In this document: positions 1 to 9,800 of the stretch, piece by piece
How the letters are laid out: each line of letters begins with the position of its first letter
Position numbering within the stretch: the stretch's first letter is position 1
Assembly (NCBI GenBank): GCA_015062385.1
Contig: SUUT01000002.1
Location: 83,059-147,058 of the forward strand
Reading direction: 5' to 3'
From: Alphaproteobacteria bacterium
Lineage (GTDB): Bacteria; Pseudomonadota; Alphaproteobacteria; CAAHEQ01; UBA3637
Length of the DNA stretch: 64,000 bases
Program-made: the position numbers and the translations under genes
Notes under the pieces: model-generated
Told to the model about the DNA's origin: nothing
Database searches by the model: none
The model's input: only the letters and a program-made list of their open reading frames with translations

Positions 1-395
1 TGGTTCGAACACGCTTGAAGCATTTCATAAACGGAACGAATGCCAAATAGTGTTCCTTTTCCGGCCCGACAACTGTAAGAATGTTCGTAAAAAACATTTT
101 CAAACAATCGAAGCAGTTTACCGATAACCAAATGATGAACAATCCTGTCCCGAAAGTTTGCCGCAAACACTTCTCTCAGGACAGGATGCCTGACAATAAA
201 GGCATTAGACGGGGCAATATGATATGTATGTGCCGTGATGTCTTGCCATAAGTTAATCAGATTTTGCTCATAGTTTGCTTCAAACTTTAATGCTGCCATG
301 CTGTGACGTTTATGTCTTCTGCAATCAAAATAGGCTTGAAACACTTCTTCCAAAGTAATATCCGATAATAAGTGATAAAAAGTAAGTTGTTCCAT
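1..395 (-). CDS. DGR-type reverse transcriptase, N-terminal part (continues beyond window start)
   Basis: Manual translation of the minus strand from ATG at 395 is open to the window edge: MEQLTFYHLLSDITLEEVFQAYFDCRRHKRHSMAALKFEANYEQNLINLWQDITAHTYHIAPSNAFIVRHPVLREVFAANFRDRIVHHLVIGKLLRLFENVFYEHSYSCRAGKGTLFGI... The FRDRIVHH and YSCRAGKGT motifs are typical of DGR/retron-like RT N-terminal regions. Not in the ORF track because it is edge-truncated. Confidence 0.88.
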   Translation of the reverse strand, partial: MEQLTFYHLLSDITLEEVFQAYFDCRRHKRHSMAALKFEANYEQNLINLWQDITAHTYHIAPSNAFIVRHPVLREVFAANFRDRIVHHLVIGKLLRLFENVFYEHSYSCRAGKGTLFGIRSVYEMLQACSN

Positions 396-422
396 AGTGA
401 CTTTTTTATTTTAAAGGCGGGG

Positions 423-540
423 TTATAAACATAAGGCGTTGTTGTTGTTGGTTCGTGTGTTTGTGTTCACATTACCATTATTGAGATTAACGTTATAGGC
501 GGCACTGCACCGCTATAAAGTTGGAGGATTACCGCCTCCA
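423..540 (-). repeat. Candidate DGR template repeat (TR); boundaries approximate
   Basis: Non-coding, adenine-rich on the minus strand between avd and RT: ...TATAACGTTAATCTCAATAATGGTAATGTGAACACAAACACACGAACCAACAACAACAACGCCTTATGTTTATAA. Reads YNVNLNNGNVNTNTRTNNNNALCL* in one frame; the AAY clusters are the classic DGR mutagenesis template pattern. Confidence 0.85.
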
Positions 541-628
541 CGGGTAGTCAACACTGTTTTATATACCAAACAAACGTTCGGTGATTGACCCTTTTAAAAT
601 AAAACACTTGCTCGCTCAAGGTAACGAT

Positions 629-1015
629 TTATTCATTCTCCTTGATTCCGGCACTTGTTTTTAACTGTTGCTTTCTCCTTTCCGCTTTGTACCAAGCACT
701 TGCTTGGGAGGTAATTGATTCCATTGTTTGTGCCAAATAGGCTTGTGCCCGACAACTGATTAAGTTTAAATCTGCACATAGTCTTAGGCAAACCCGTGTC
801 TTTTCCAGTTGAAACATAAAGGTGTTGATGTGTTCCGATTTGTCTTCGCTGTGGTTTGCTCGTGATATTATGGCACATAGTTCTAAGGCACTGTCGTTAA
901 GCGTGTTCCCCAATGTATATTTATGTTCCCGTGAAAATTTTGTCGTGTACTGATGTATATCCCGTATCAGTTGATACGTTGCTATGTATATCGGTAATTT
1001 ATCACTGCGTGTCAT
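629..1015 (-). CDS. avd: DGR accessory protein Avd-like (four-helix bundle)
   Basis: Protein from internal Met: MTRSDKLPIYIATYQLIRDIHQYTTKFSREHKYTLGNTLNDSALELCAIISRANHS...LEKTRVCLRLCADLNLISCRAQAYLAQTMESITSQASAWYKAE. Has the Avd/four-helix-bundle pattern (K.SREHKYTLG..L, LEK.R..LRL..DL.L) and sits beside the TR and RT. Confidence 0.85.
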   Translation of the reverse strand: MTRSDKLPIYIATYQLIRDIHQYTTKFSREHKYTLGNTLNDSALELCAIISRANHSEDKSEHINTFMFQLEKTRVCLRLCADLNLISCRAQAYLAQTMESITSQASAWYKAERRKQQLKTSAGIKENE

Positions 1016-1023
1016 AAAATGGT

Positions 1024-2805
1024 TTACTCCACAACAGGGCATTCGCCCAAATCATTTAAGTTAAAGTACATATCCAAACAAACGCCCCACAACGGATTAC
1101 TGCCTTTGGCATCAACCGTATCGGTACAGCCTTTTGATTTAAAGTTCATATAACAATATTGTTTTCGAGGGCAATCTGTTTGAACGGATAACATTTTTTC
1201 CAAATCAGGCATTTCCATTTCACAAGACGGATTTTTATTATTCATATCGGCACAAGCCCCGTAAATAATACCCGTATAATTAGCACCGGCTGCTCCGGTA
1301 CATGTTTCTGTTGTGAATGACAGATAACAATATTGACCTTTGGGACAATCGGATATGGATTGTACCATTTCTTGTGCATCGGGTAAATTAAGAGAGCAGG
1401 ATGGATTTTTGTTATCCATAAAGGCACATACTCCATGAAGTGTTCCTGTGTGGTTTGCACCGGCGGCAGAGGTACACGTATTGTTTTTAAATGACAAATA
1501 ACAATACTGACCATTCGGACACCCTTTGCTTTCTTTGACCATTTCTCCCGAAGATGGCATATCCGTTGAGCAAGAGGGATTTTTATTGTTCATATCGGAA
1601 CAAACACCATAAATCGTTCCCGTATGGTTTGCTCCGGCAGAACTCGTACAAGAATCGTTTTTAAATGACAGATAGCAATATTGTCCGCTAGGGCATCCGT
1701 TAGATTGTGTCACCATATCCCCCTCAGAAGCCTTTTGAACGGCACAGGAAGCGTTTTTATTGTTCATATCGGTACAAACCCCATAAATGGTCTCTGCCCC
1801 CGTTGCAGACACGCTGGAACTGCAATCTGACGTTTTAAATGATAAATAACAATATTGTCCACTGGGGCAAGCAGTTCCGATAGTCATATTAAGTGTTTCT
1901 CCGTCTGATGCCAATCCGTTTGTATAAGAGCAATTTGTAGTCAATGTCATTGTATCTGATGAAACAGTAAAAGCACAATTTGTATGCATACCCATTGTTT
2001 CATCCGAAACTTCATAAGAACAATTTGTACTTAACGTCATTGTTTCATCGGATATCCGATAGGAACAGCCGGCTTTTCCTTTCATTTCGGCATTTTCAAA
2101 GCTGTATTTGCAAAAACCATCCGATTCGGGACATTCATCAACATTTTGTCCGCAAATTGTATTGCCTCCACAGCACCAACGCCGTTCTCCGGACCAGCAT
2201 TCACTTTCATTTTCGGCATCACAAATCGGATTGCAAAATGTGCGGGATTCGTTGGGTTCTTTTCCGACAGGACATTCATAACAAGTCCCCGTATTGGCAT
2301 TGCAGTATCCGCCTTCCGATTCAACACATTCTTCGTTTGTTTCACAATCTTTACCGGGGGCACGTGTGCCGTTAAAGGCAAAAATAATATCCATTGGTTC
2401 CGGTGTACAACTTGTTACGGCACCGATCGTTGTTTCTTCATGTTCAATTTCTTGATAAAAAGATAATTGTTCATTGTTGCCCAGTTGCATAATCAGTTGG
2501 CACATTTCATTATCTATATTTTCAACAAGAACAAAGGTATCGCCGTCTTCATCTTTTCCGGTAAACATGTTGTATCCGCATTTGGGGGTAAAATCAACCG
2601 GTGTCCAATTGGTTTCTGCCTCGTTAACCCCTTGTGCATTGGCATAGGCGATATGTGCTTCTTGGATTAATAAATTAGCGGTATATTTTTTCATCGCATA
2701 GCGATATCCTAATATCCCGCAGACAGATAAAATACCGATAATGGCTAAAACCCCTAGAATTTCTACCATACTTCGTCCGGCTTGTGCGTTCTTGTATTTT
2801 TTCAT
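1024..2805 (-). CDS. Prepilin-like Cys-rich surface protein with tandem repeats
   Basis: N-terminus GRSMVEILGVLAIIGILSVCGILGYRYAM is a type IV prepilin-like signal (G|xxxxE plus hydrophobic helix). C-terminal half has about five ~58-60 aa repeats 'CPxGQYCYLSFK...C...GTIYGVCxDMNNKNPSC'. Confidence 0.8.
   Translation of the reverse strand: MKKYKNAQAGRSMVEILGVLAIIGILSVCGILGYRYAMKKYTANLLIQEAHIAYANAQGVNEAETNWTPVDFTPKCGYNMFTGKDEDGDTFVLVENIDNEMCQLIMQLGNNEQLSFYQEIEHEETTIGAVTSCTPEPMDIIFAFNGTRAPGKDCETNEECVESEGGYCNANTGTCYECPVGKEPNESRTFCNPICDAENESECWSGERRWCCGGNTICGQNVDECPESDGFCKYSFENAEMKGKAGCSYRISDETMTLSTNCSYEVSDETMGMHTNCAFTVSSDTMTLTTNCSYTNGLASDGETLNMTIGTACPSGQYCYLSFKTSDCSSSVSATGAETIYGVCTDMNNKNASCAVQKASEGDMVTQSNGCPSGQYCYLSFKNDSCTSSAGANHTGTIYGVCSDMNNKNPSCSTDMPSSGEMVKESKGCPNGQYCYLSFKNNTCTSAAGANHTGTLHGVCAFMDNKNPSCSLNLPDAQEMVQSISDCPKGQYCYLSFTTETCTGAAGANYTGIIYGACADMNNKNPSCEMEMPDLEKMLSVQTDCPRKQYCYMNFKSKGCTDTVDAKGSNPLWGVCLDMYFNLNDLGECPVVE
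1060..1875 (-). repeat. About five tandem ~175-bp coding repeats within the 593-aa protein
   Basis: The 'caatattg' core (encoding QYCY) recurs about every 175 bp near 1153, 1327, 1503, 1677 and 1853. Confidence 0.8.
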
Positions 2806-2842
2806 ATTTTCTCCATAAGTCTTGTTGCATATTAATGAGTGT

Positions 2843-2997
2843 AATAAAAGGTACGTATAATTGCAACATTTTTTTTCACATTTTTGAATTTTTTTTGATT
2901 TTTACTAACTAATTCAATAAAAACAATAATTTTTCATTTTTGAAAAAAGTCGATTTTTGAGATTCGAAGCGGGAAAAAAAGGTACGTTTTTGTGCAT
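2843..2997 (+). repeat. Dispersed ~155-bp element, copy A (flipped relative to its downstream gene)
   Basis: Plus strand AATAAAAGGTACGTATAATTGCAACATTTTTTTTCAC...GATTCGAAGCGGGAAAAAAAGGTACGTTTTTGTGCA. Reverse complement matches copies at 25600 and 47971. Confidence 0.75.
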
Positions 2998-3240
2998 ATA
3001 TCGTTTTTAACGGATGATATTTTGATGTTAAAATTATTATGTTATGATGAGATTCTGAGTAAATTTGAATATTGATAACCCTTTGATATCTATGTTAATA
3101 TGAACTTGTTTCAGATTCTTGGGAAAAACCGGCACAAACGATGTCCCATTATCGTCATGAGACTCCGATTTTGGGCATGGGATAAAAGAAGAAATACAAT
3201 AAAGGGGAATGTTTTCTCGCTAAACTGTCAATATACAACA

Positions 3241-3266
3241 ATCCCCCGATTGGGCGGTCGGGGGAT
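3241..3266. terminator. Strong GC hairpin, possible terminator for the 3273-6629 gene
   Basis: ATCCCCCGAttgggcggTCGGGGGAT; no clear U-tract on the minus strand. Confidence 0.45.
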
Positions 3267-3272
3267 TAAATT

Positions 3273-6200
3273 TTATTCGGTTACCAATTTTTTGGCTGTT
3301 TGATAATCAAACTTGCCTGTTCCTAACACTGGCGGTTGTTTCATATAAATAACTTTTTTCGGTACCCATAATTCAGATAAACCTGTCTTTTTAAAATATG
3401 TTTGAATTTCTTTTGTTGATGCATTCTCTGCTGCCGTTACTAAAATCAATTGTTCGCCTTTTTTTGCATCGGGCAAGGTAATAATACCTTGTGTGATATT
3501 CGGATACATTTTTTCCAAAGCTTGTTCAACGGCTGTTAAAGATACCATTTCGCCGGCAATTTTGGCAAAACGTTTGGCTCGTCCTTGAATGGAAATAAAA
3601 TCATTTTCATCCAAAGAAACAATATCCCCTGTATTGTACCAACCATTTTTTGTCGGTTGCAAAACATTTGGTTTTTCGGCTTTCATATATCCTAACATAA
3701 CATTATCGCCTTTTACCCACAGTTCACCACCGGTTTCAATACCTTCAATTGGTTTAATTTTCATTTCCATCCCCGGTAATAAACGACCAACTGTTCCGTA
3801 TTTTAGATACATAGGCGTATTTAAAGAAATAACGGGTGCAGTTTCTGTTGCCCCATAGCCTTCCAAAATCCGAACCCCGAATTTTTTCATCCATAAATCA
3901 GCAGTTGTTTCTTTTAGTTTTTCACCACCGACAATCGCATATTTTACACCAAAGAAATCAAACGGATTTGCCATGCGACCATAGCCGGAAAGGAATGTAT
4001 CCGTTCCACAAATAATGGTTGCGTTTGAATCGTATGTTAATTCAGGCACAATTCGATAATGCAGTGGGGAAGGGTAATAAAATGTTCTAATACCCGATAG
4101 TGTTGTCATAATAGAACCGACACACAAACCGAAAGAGTGGAACATCGGTAACGCATTGAAAAATGTATCCGATGCGTTGACGCTTAAAACAGATAAAACC
4201 TGATTGCGATTTGCCTGAATGTTTTTGTGTGACAGTAAAACAGCTTTCGGCATTCCTTCTGAACCGGAGGTAAATAAAACAACTGCCGGTTTCTGCGGGT
4301 CGTTTTGCGGACGTGTCTGTATGAAAGCATCCAGTATGCCTTTTAATTTTGATCCCAAAGTGATTTGAGTAGCAAAATCTTCCATATAAACAACGTTAAA
4401 TTCGGTTTTTAAGGCTTCTTCTAAATGTTCCAGATGTCCCAGTTGAATGAATTGACGAGAGGTCAGAATTGTTTTTAATCCGATTGTTTTTCCACTGGAA
4501 ACAAGTTGTGTCGGTCCCAGTGAAAAGTTCATCATAGCAGGAACTTTGTCAATGCTTTGTAAGGCAAAGAATGAAACCAGATTGACCAATGAGTTTGGCA
4601 ATAATAAACCGATTTTGTCTTCATTCGGAAATGCTTTTTGAAAAGCTCTTCCCAAAACATAAGCCTTTGTTATCATTTTTTTGTAAGTCAACGGAACACG
4701 TTTAATATCTTCGGCAATTTTATGTTTTTTACCATATGTGTGCATGGCATCCAGTAATGAATTAAACAAGTGTTCATTTAAATCTGATGTTTGATACATC
4801 ATATCGGTCATAATATCATATAATTGTTTAGAAATAAATGTTCTTCTATCTCGTCCGAAACAATCTTCCGGCACGTTTAAAACGGTGGGTTTAAGCAAGG
4901 TTAACGAAATATGCGGGAACAGACGGGTTTTATATTTTTTACCCATATACGAAAATTTTGAAAATTGAGCACCTTTAATCCGAATTGGTACAATTTTGGC
5001 TTCGGCTTTGGCGGCAACCACACCGGCCCCCTCATAAATTTTCATTAATCCGCCGGAGGTAGTAATACGTCCTTCCGGAAAAATCATCACTTTTTTGTCT
5101 TTTTTCACTTCTTCAATCAATGACCGAATGGCCATCGGATTGGTCGGATCTAACGGATATAAATCAACCAGAACGGAAAATAGGCGAATATACCATTTTT
5201 TTGCCCATTCTGTATTAATGGCAAATGTGATTTTTTCAGGCATATAAGCAGCAACTAAAATCCCGTCTAATAATGAACAATGATTGGCAATTAATAAAAC
5301 CCGTTTACCGGCTTTGTGGAAATTTTGGATGTTATAAATCCGAATGTGAAAAAGCGGGCTTAATATAATCCGTAAAACAGATTTTAATGTTTCATGAGAC
5401 AATAATTGCATAATGTAAACAGAAACAATCAAGCTCATAACGGCAATAAACAGGAAAAGTGAGGGAATGGAAAAGCCCATACTTAACAAACCGGCTGAAA
5501 TGATTGAAATAACAGCCATTCCGAACGAATTAACAATATTGTTGCCGGCAATAACAGATGCCGTACAAGATTTAGGAGCGTACGTTTGAATAAAAGCATT
5601 AAGTGGAACAATATATAATCCACCAAAAAATGCCATAGCAAACATACAAACGGATAACGCAATACCTCCATTAAGCAAGAAAGCAACTAATCCGAAACTT
5701 TCGCTCGGGGCTTGATAATTTTTGGTTAAGAAATAAAAGATTAATCCGCAAACGGCCATAGCCAAAGATGTTAATGGAACATAGACGGCAGAAACAACAC
5801 CTTTCAACAACTTATTGCAACTGACAGACCCGACACCGACTCCGATAGAGAATAATAATAAAAAGAAAGTAATCACATGTTGTTTGACGTTTAATACCTG
5901 ACTGCATAGTGGGAAAATTTGAGTTAGGATTAAAGCTCCAACCGTCCAAAACCAAGTTGCTCCTAAAATGGATTTCCAAACAATGGGATAAGTATGAATA
6001 AGTTTTAAATTGCTGACTGTTTCGGCAAAAATATTTTTACGAATCGTTAAGGTTGGACGTGGAGCTTTTGCCGTTGGAATGTATCGGGCAGAAATGTATC
6101 CGATAACCGAACAGATAATTAACAGGACTATTGCAGTATTGATGTTTAAAATCGTGCCTAAAACAGCTCCTAAAATAATGGAAACATAAGTTGAAGCTTC

Positions 6201-6629
6201 AATATAACCATTTCCTGCAAGTAATTCATTTTTCTTTAATAATTGTGGTAAAAGAGCGTATTTTATTGGGCCAAAAAAGGCAGACTGGGTTCCCATTAAA
6301 AAGAGTAAAACAATTAAAAGTGTTAGGCTTTTGGTATAAAAAACAATGCCGGTTAAAATCATTAAAACCAATTCAGTAATTTTTAAAAAACGAGCAATTT
6401 TATCCCGATTGTATTTATCGGCAATTTGGCCGGCCGTAGCTGAAAATAAAAAGAAGGGCAGAATAAATAATCCGGCAACAACAGCCGATAAAATATCGGA
6501 TTGTTCCGTCATTTTATAGGCAATCATAACCAATAACATATTTTTGAATAAATTATCGTTAAATGCCCCAAAAAACTGCACAATTAACAAAGGTAAAAAA
6601 CGTTTTGTTTTTAAAATCGGATTAATCAT
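3273..6629 (-). CDS. MFS transporter / 1-acylglycerol-phosphate acyltransferase / AMP-dependent acyl-ACP synthetase fusion (Aas-like)
   Basis: 1118 aa: N-terminal MFS helices; PlsC motif 'NHCSLLDG...FPEGRIT'; AMP-binding motif 'VVLFTSGSEGMPKAV' and 'YGATETAP'. Confidence 0.9.
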   Translation of the reverse strand: MINPILKTKRFLPLLIVQFFGAFNDNLFKNMLLVMIAYKMTEQSDILSAVVAGLFILPFFLFSATAGQIADKYNRDKIARFLKITELVLMILTGIVFYTKSLTLLIVLLFLMGTQSAFFGPIKYALLPQLLKKNELLAGNGYIEASTYVSIILGAVLGTILNINTAIVLLIICSVIGYISARYIPTAKAPRPTLTIRKNIFAETVSNLKLIHTYPIVWKSILGATWFWTVGALILTQIFPLCSQVLNVKQHVITFFLLLFSIGVGVGSVSCNKLLKGVVSAVYVPLTSLAMAVCGLIFYFLTKNYQAPSESFGLVAFLLNGGIALSVCMFAMAFFGGLYIVPLNAFIQTYAPKSCTASVIAGNNIVNSFGMAVISIISAGLLSMGFSIPSLFLFIAVMSLIVSVYIMQLLSHETLKSVLRIILSPLFHIRIYNIQNFHKAGKRVLLIANHCSLLDGILVAAYMPEKITFAINTEWAKKWYIRLFSVLVDLYPLDPTNPMAIRSLIEEVKKDKKVMIFPEGRITTSGGLMKIYEGAGVVAAKAEAKIVPIRIKGAQFSKFSYMGKKYKTRLFPHISLTLLKPTVLNVPEDCFGRDRRTFISKQLYDIMTDMMYQTSDLNEHLFNSLLDAMHTYGKKHKIAEDIKRVPLTYKKMITKAYVLGRAFQKAFPNEDKIGLLLPNSLVNLVSFFALQSIDKVPAMMNFSLGPTQLVSSGKTIGLKTILTSRQFIQLGHLEHLEEALKTEFNVVYMEDFATQITLGSKLKGILDAFIQTRPQNDPQKPAVVLFTSGSEGMPKAVLLSHKNIQANRNQVLSVLSVNASDTFFNALPMFHSFGLCVGSIMTTLSGIRTFYYPSPLHYRIVPELTYDSNATIICGTDTFLSGYGRMANPFDFFGVKYAIVGGEKLKETTADLWMKKFGVRILEGYGATETAPVISLNTPMYLKYGTVGRLLPGMEMKIKPIEGIETGGELWVKGDNVMLGYMKAEKPNVLQPTKNGWYNTGDIVSLDENDFISIQGRAKRFAKIAGEMVSLTAVEQALEKMYPNITQGIITLPDAKKGEQLILVTAAENASTKEIQTYFKKTGLSELWVPKKVIYMKQPPVLGTGKFDYQTAKKLVTE

Positions 6630-6849
6630 ATTGTTTATCTCCTTTTATAACTTAATTTTAAAGTATCATAGTATGATGATTATAAAAAAGCAAGAAAATA
6701 TTATTTTTATTGAAAAATTTAAAACTTGTTTCGTTCGGTAAAAAAACTACCTGAAAAAATATATTCAATAATTTCTTTTTAAGTGGACAAGTTCAAATGT
6801 TTTGTGTATAAGAATGTATTATATTTTTTTGATAGAAAAGGAAGAAAAA

Positions 6850-9800
6850 ATGTCAGATACACCCGTAATGAAAATGTTAGATGCTAATGAAGCAGCCGCT
6901 TTTGTTGCCCATAAATTAAATGAAGTTTCCATTATTTATCCGATTACGCCTTCATCGCCGATGGGCGAATGGTCTGATACTTGGTCAACGGCCGGTGTGA
7001 AAAATATATGGGGTAAAGTTCCGCAAGTGTTGGAAATGCAATCCGAAGCCGGTGCTATTGGAGCCGTCCACGGATCATTACAGGCCGGTTCAATTACTAC
7101 AACTTATACGGCTTCGCAGGGGTTGTTATTGATGATTCCGAATATGTTTAAAATTGCCGGAGAATTAACCCCGTTTGTTATGCATGTGGCCGCCCGTACC
7201 ATTGCAGGGCATGCATTATCTATTTTTGGTGACCATTCAGATGTGATGGCTTGTCGGCAAACAGGGTTTGCTATGATTGCCTCAAATTCCGTGCAGGAAG
7301 CACAAGATATTGCAGTTGTTGCACAAATGTCTACATTCTTATCCCGTATTCCGTTTATTCACTTTTTTGACGGGTTTAGAACATCTCATGAAATCAATAA
7401 AATTATTCCGATTTCCGATTCGGAATTAAAAACATTAATGACTGATATTCCGACAGATTTTACCGTTAAAAACGCATTAAAACCCGAAAATCCGAAAATT
7501 CGGGGAACGGCTCAAAATCCGGATGTTTTCTTTCAAATTAAAGAGGCTGCTAATAAATATTATAATGCTTGTCCGTCCTATGTAGAACAGGCTATGCGTC
7601 AATTTGAAGCAATAACAGGCAGAGCTTATCATTTAATTGAATACAAGGGTGTTGCTGATGCCGAACATGTTGTTGTTGCAATCGGTTCAAGTGTTGAAAC
7701 ATTGGAACAAACGGCAGAAGCCTTAAATGCAATGGGTGGTAAATATGGTGTTATTGGGGTTCGATTATATCGTCCGTTCCCGAAAGAAGCCTTTATCAAT
7801 GCTTTGCCGAAAACAGTTAAATATATTTCTGTATTAGATAGAACAAAAGAATCCGGTTCAGTCGGAGAACCGTTATATTTAGATGTTGTTTCCACATTGG
7901 CCGAAGGAGTTGCAAACGGAACAGTTGCAACAATGCCAAAAATTTTAGGTGGTCGGTATGGATTATCTTCAAAAGAATTTACGCCGGCTATGGCAAAAGC
8001 CGTTTTTGAAAATACACAAAAAGCACATTTTACCGTTGGTATTGATGATGATGTGACGAACTTATCCTTATCATATGATTCTGCTTTTGACATTGAAGGA
8101 AAAGATGTTTCTCGTTGTGTCTTTATCGGTTTGGGGTCAGACGGAACAGTCGGAGCTAATAAGAACTCTATTAAAATTATTGCTGACGGGGAAGATTATT
8201 TCGGACAGGCTTATTTTGTGTATGATTCCAAAAAATCAGGTGGAATGACAACATCGCACTTGCGTTTTTCCAAAAAGCCGATTAAAGCACCATATTTGAT
8301 TAATCAGGCTGATTTTGTGGCGTGTCATCATATGCCGTTTTTATTTAAAACGGATGTATTATCTTTTGCCAATAAAAATGCCGTCTTTTTAATTAATTCA
8401 ACGGAACCGGCCGATAAAGTATGGGATAGTTTGCCGATAGAGGTGCAACAAGAAATTGTTGATAAAAATATTAAATTGTATGCGATTGATGCTGTTGATG
8501 TGGCTCAAAAAACAGGTATGGGACGGCGAATTAACACCATTATGCAAACTTGTTTCTTTGCCATTTCAGGGGTTTTGCCTCGGGAAGAAGCTATTGCAAA
8601 AATTAAAAAAGCCATTGAAAAAACATATGCCCGTAAAGGACAGGATGTTGTAGATGCGAACATCAAAGCCGTTGATGCCTCATTAGCTCATTTGCATGAA
8701 ATTAAAGTCGGAGCTGTTAATTCCGTTCATAAACGGCAAGCCGGTGTACCCTCAACGGCACCGGAATTGATTCAAAAAGTAACAGGTAAAATTATTGAAG
8801 GTCGGGGCGAACAATTACCGGTCAGTGCTCTTGAATGGACAGCAGACGGTACATGGCCGACTGATACGGCAAAATATGAAAAACGCCGAATTGCAACAGC
8901 CATTCCGGAATGGGATCCAAGTGTTTGTATTCAATGTGGTAAATGTGTTTCCGTTTGTCCGCATGCAGCTATTCGGGCAAAAGCCTTTAAAGAAGATGCA
9001 TTAAAAAATGCTCCTGAAAACTTTAAATATACAGATTACAAGGGTAAAGAATTTGCCGGCGAGAAATTTGTATTGCAAGTTGCTCCGGAAGATTGTACCG
9101 GTTGTACGTTATGTACACAAGCATGTCCGGTTAAAAATAAACTCAATCCGGATAAAAAAGCCATCAATATGGTGCCGATTGAAAGTCATTTGGCTGATGA
9201 TATTAAAAATTTTGATTTCTTTATGTCATTGCCTGATGTTGACAGAACTAAATTATCGCCGAAACAAATTAAATCTGTTTCGTTAATGCGACCATTGTTT
9301 GAATTTTCGGGAGCTTGTGCCGGTTGTGGTGAAACACCGTATGTTAAAATGATGACACAGTTATTCGGGGATAGATTGTTGGTTGCTAATGCAACGGGCT
9401 GTTCTTCCATTTATAGTGGAAATTTACCGACAACGCCTTATGCTAAAAACAGTGAAGGCTATGGTCCGGCTTGGGCAAACTCTTTGTTTGAAGATAATGC
9501 TGAATTTGGATTGGGTATGCGGACATCTGTTGATTCTAAAACTGATTTTGCGATGCAATTATTAGGTGAAATGAGCATGGAAATTGGCGAAGACATTGTT
9601 GCTGAAATTGTTAATGCCGAACAGGAAACTGAATCAGATATTCAAGAACAACGCAAACGGATTCAAGCATTAAAAGAACAATTAAAAACCATTGACCATC
9701 CCAGAGCCAAAATTTTAATTGAAAATGCTGATTATTTGGTTAAAAAATCGGTTTGGATTTTAGGCGGTGACGGTTGGGCTTATGACATCGGATACGGTGG

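Noticed and set aside
633-878. 81-aa minus-strand ORF inside avd
   Set aside because: Alternate-frame shadow of the avd coding region with no recognisable features.
1980-2670. Plus-strand ORFs (131, 106 and 67 aa) across the 593-aa protein
   Set aside because: Antisense shadows of the Cys-rich repeat gene; low-complexity His/Cys/Phe composition.
3100-3303. 67-aa plus-strand ORF downstream of element copy A
   Set aside because: Runs through the GC hairpin and into the 3' end of the opposite gene; no RBS or homology signal.
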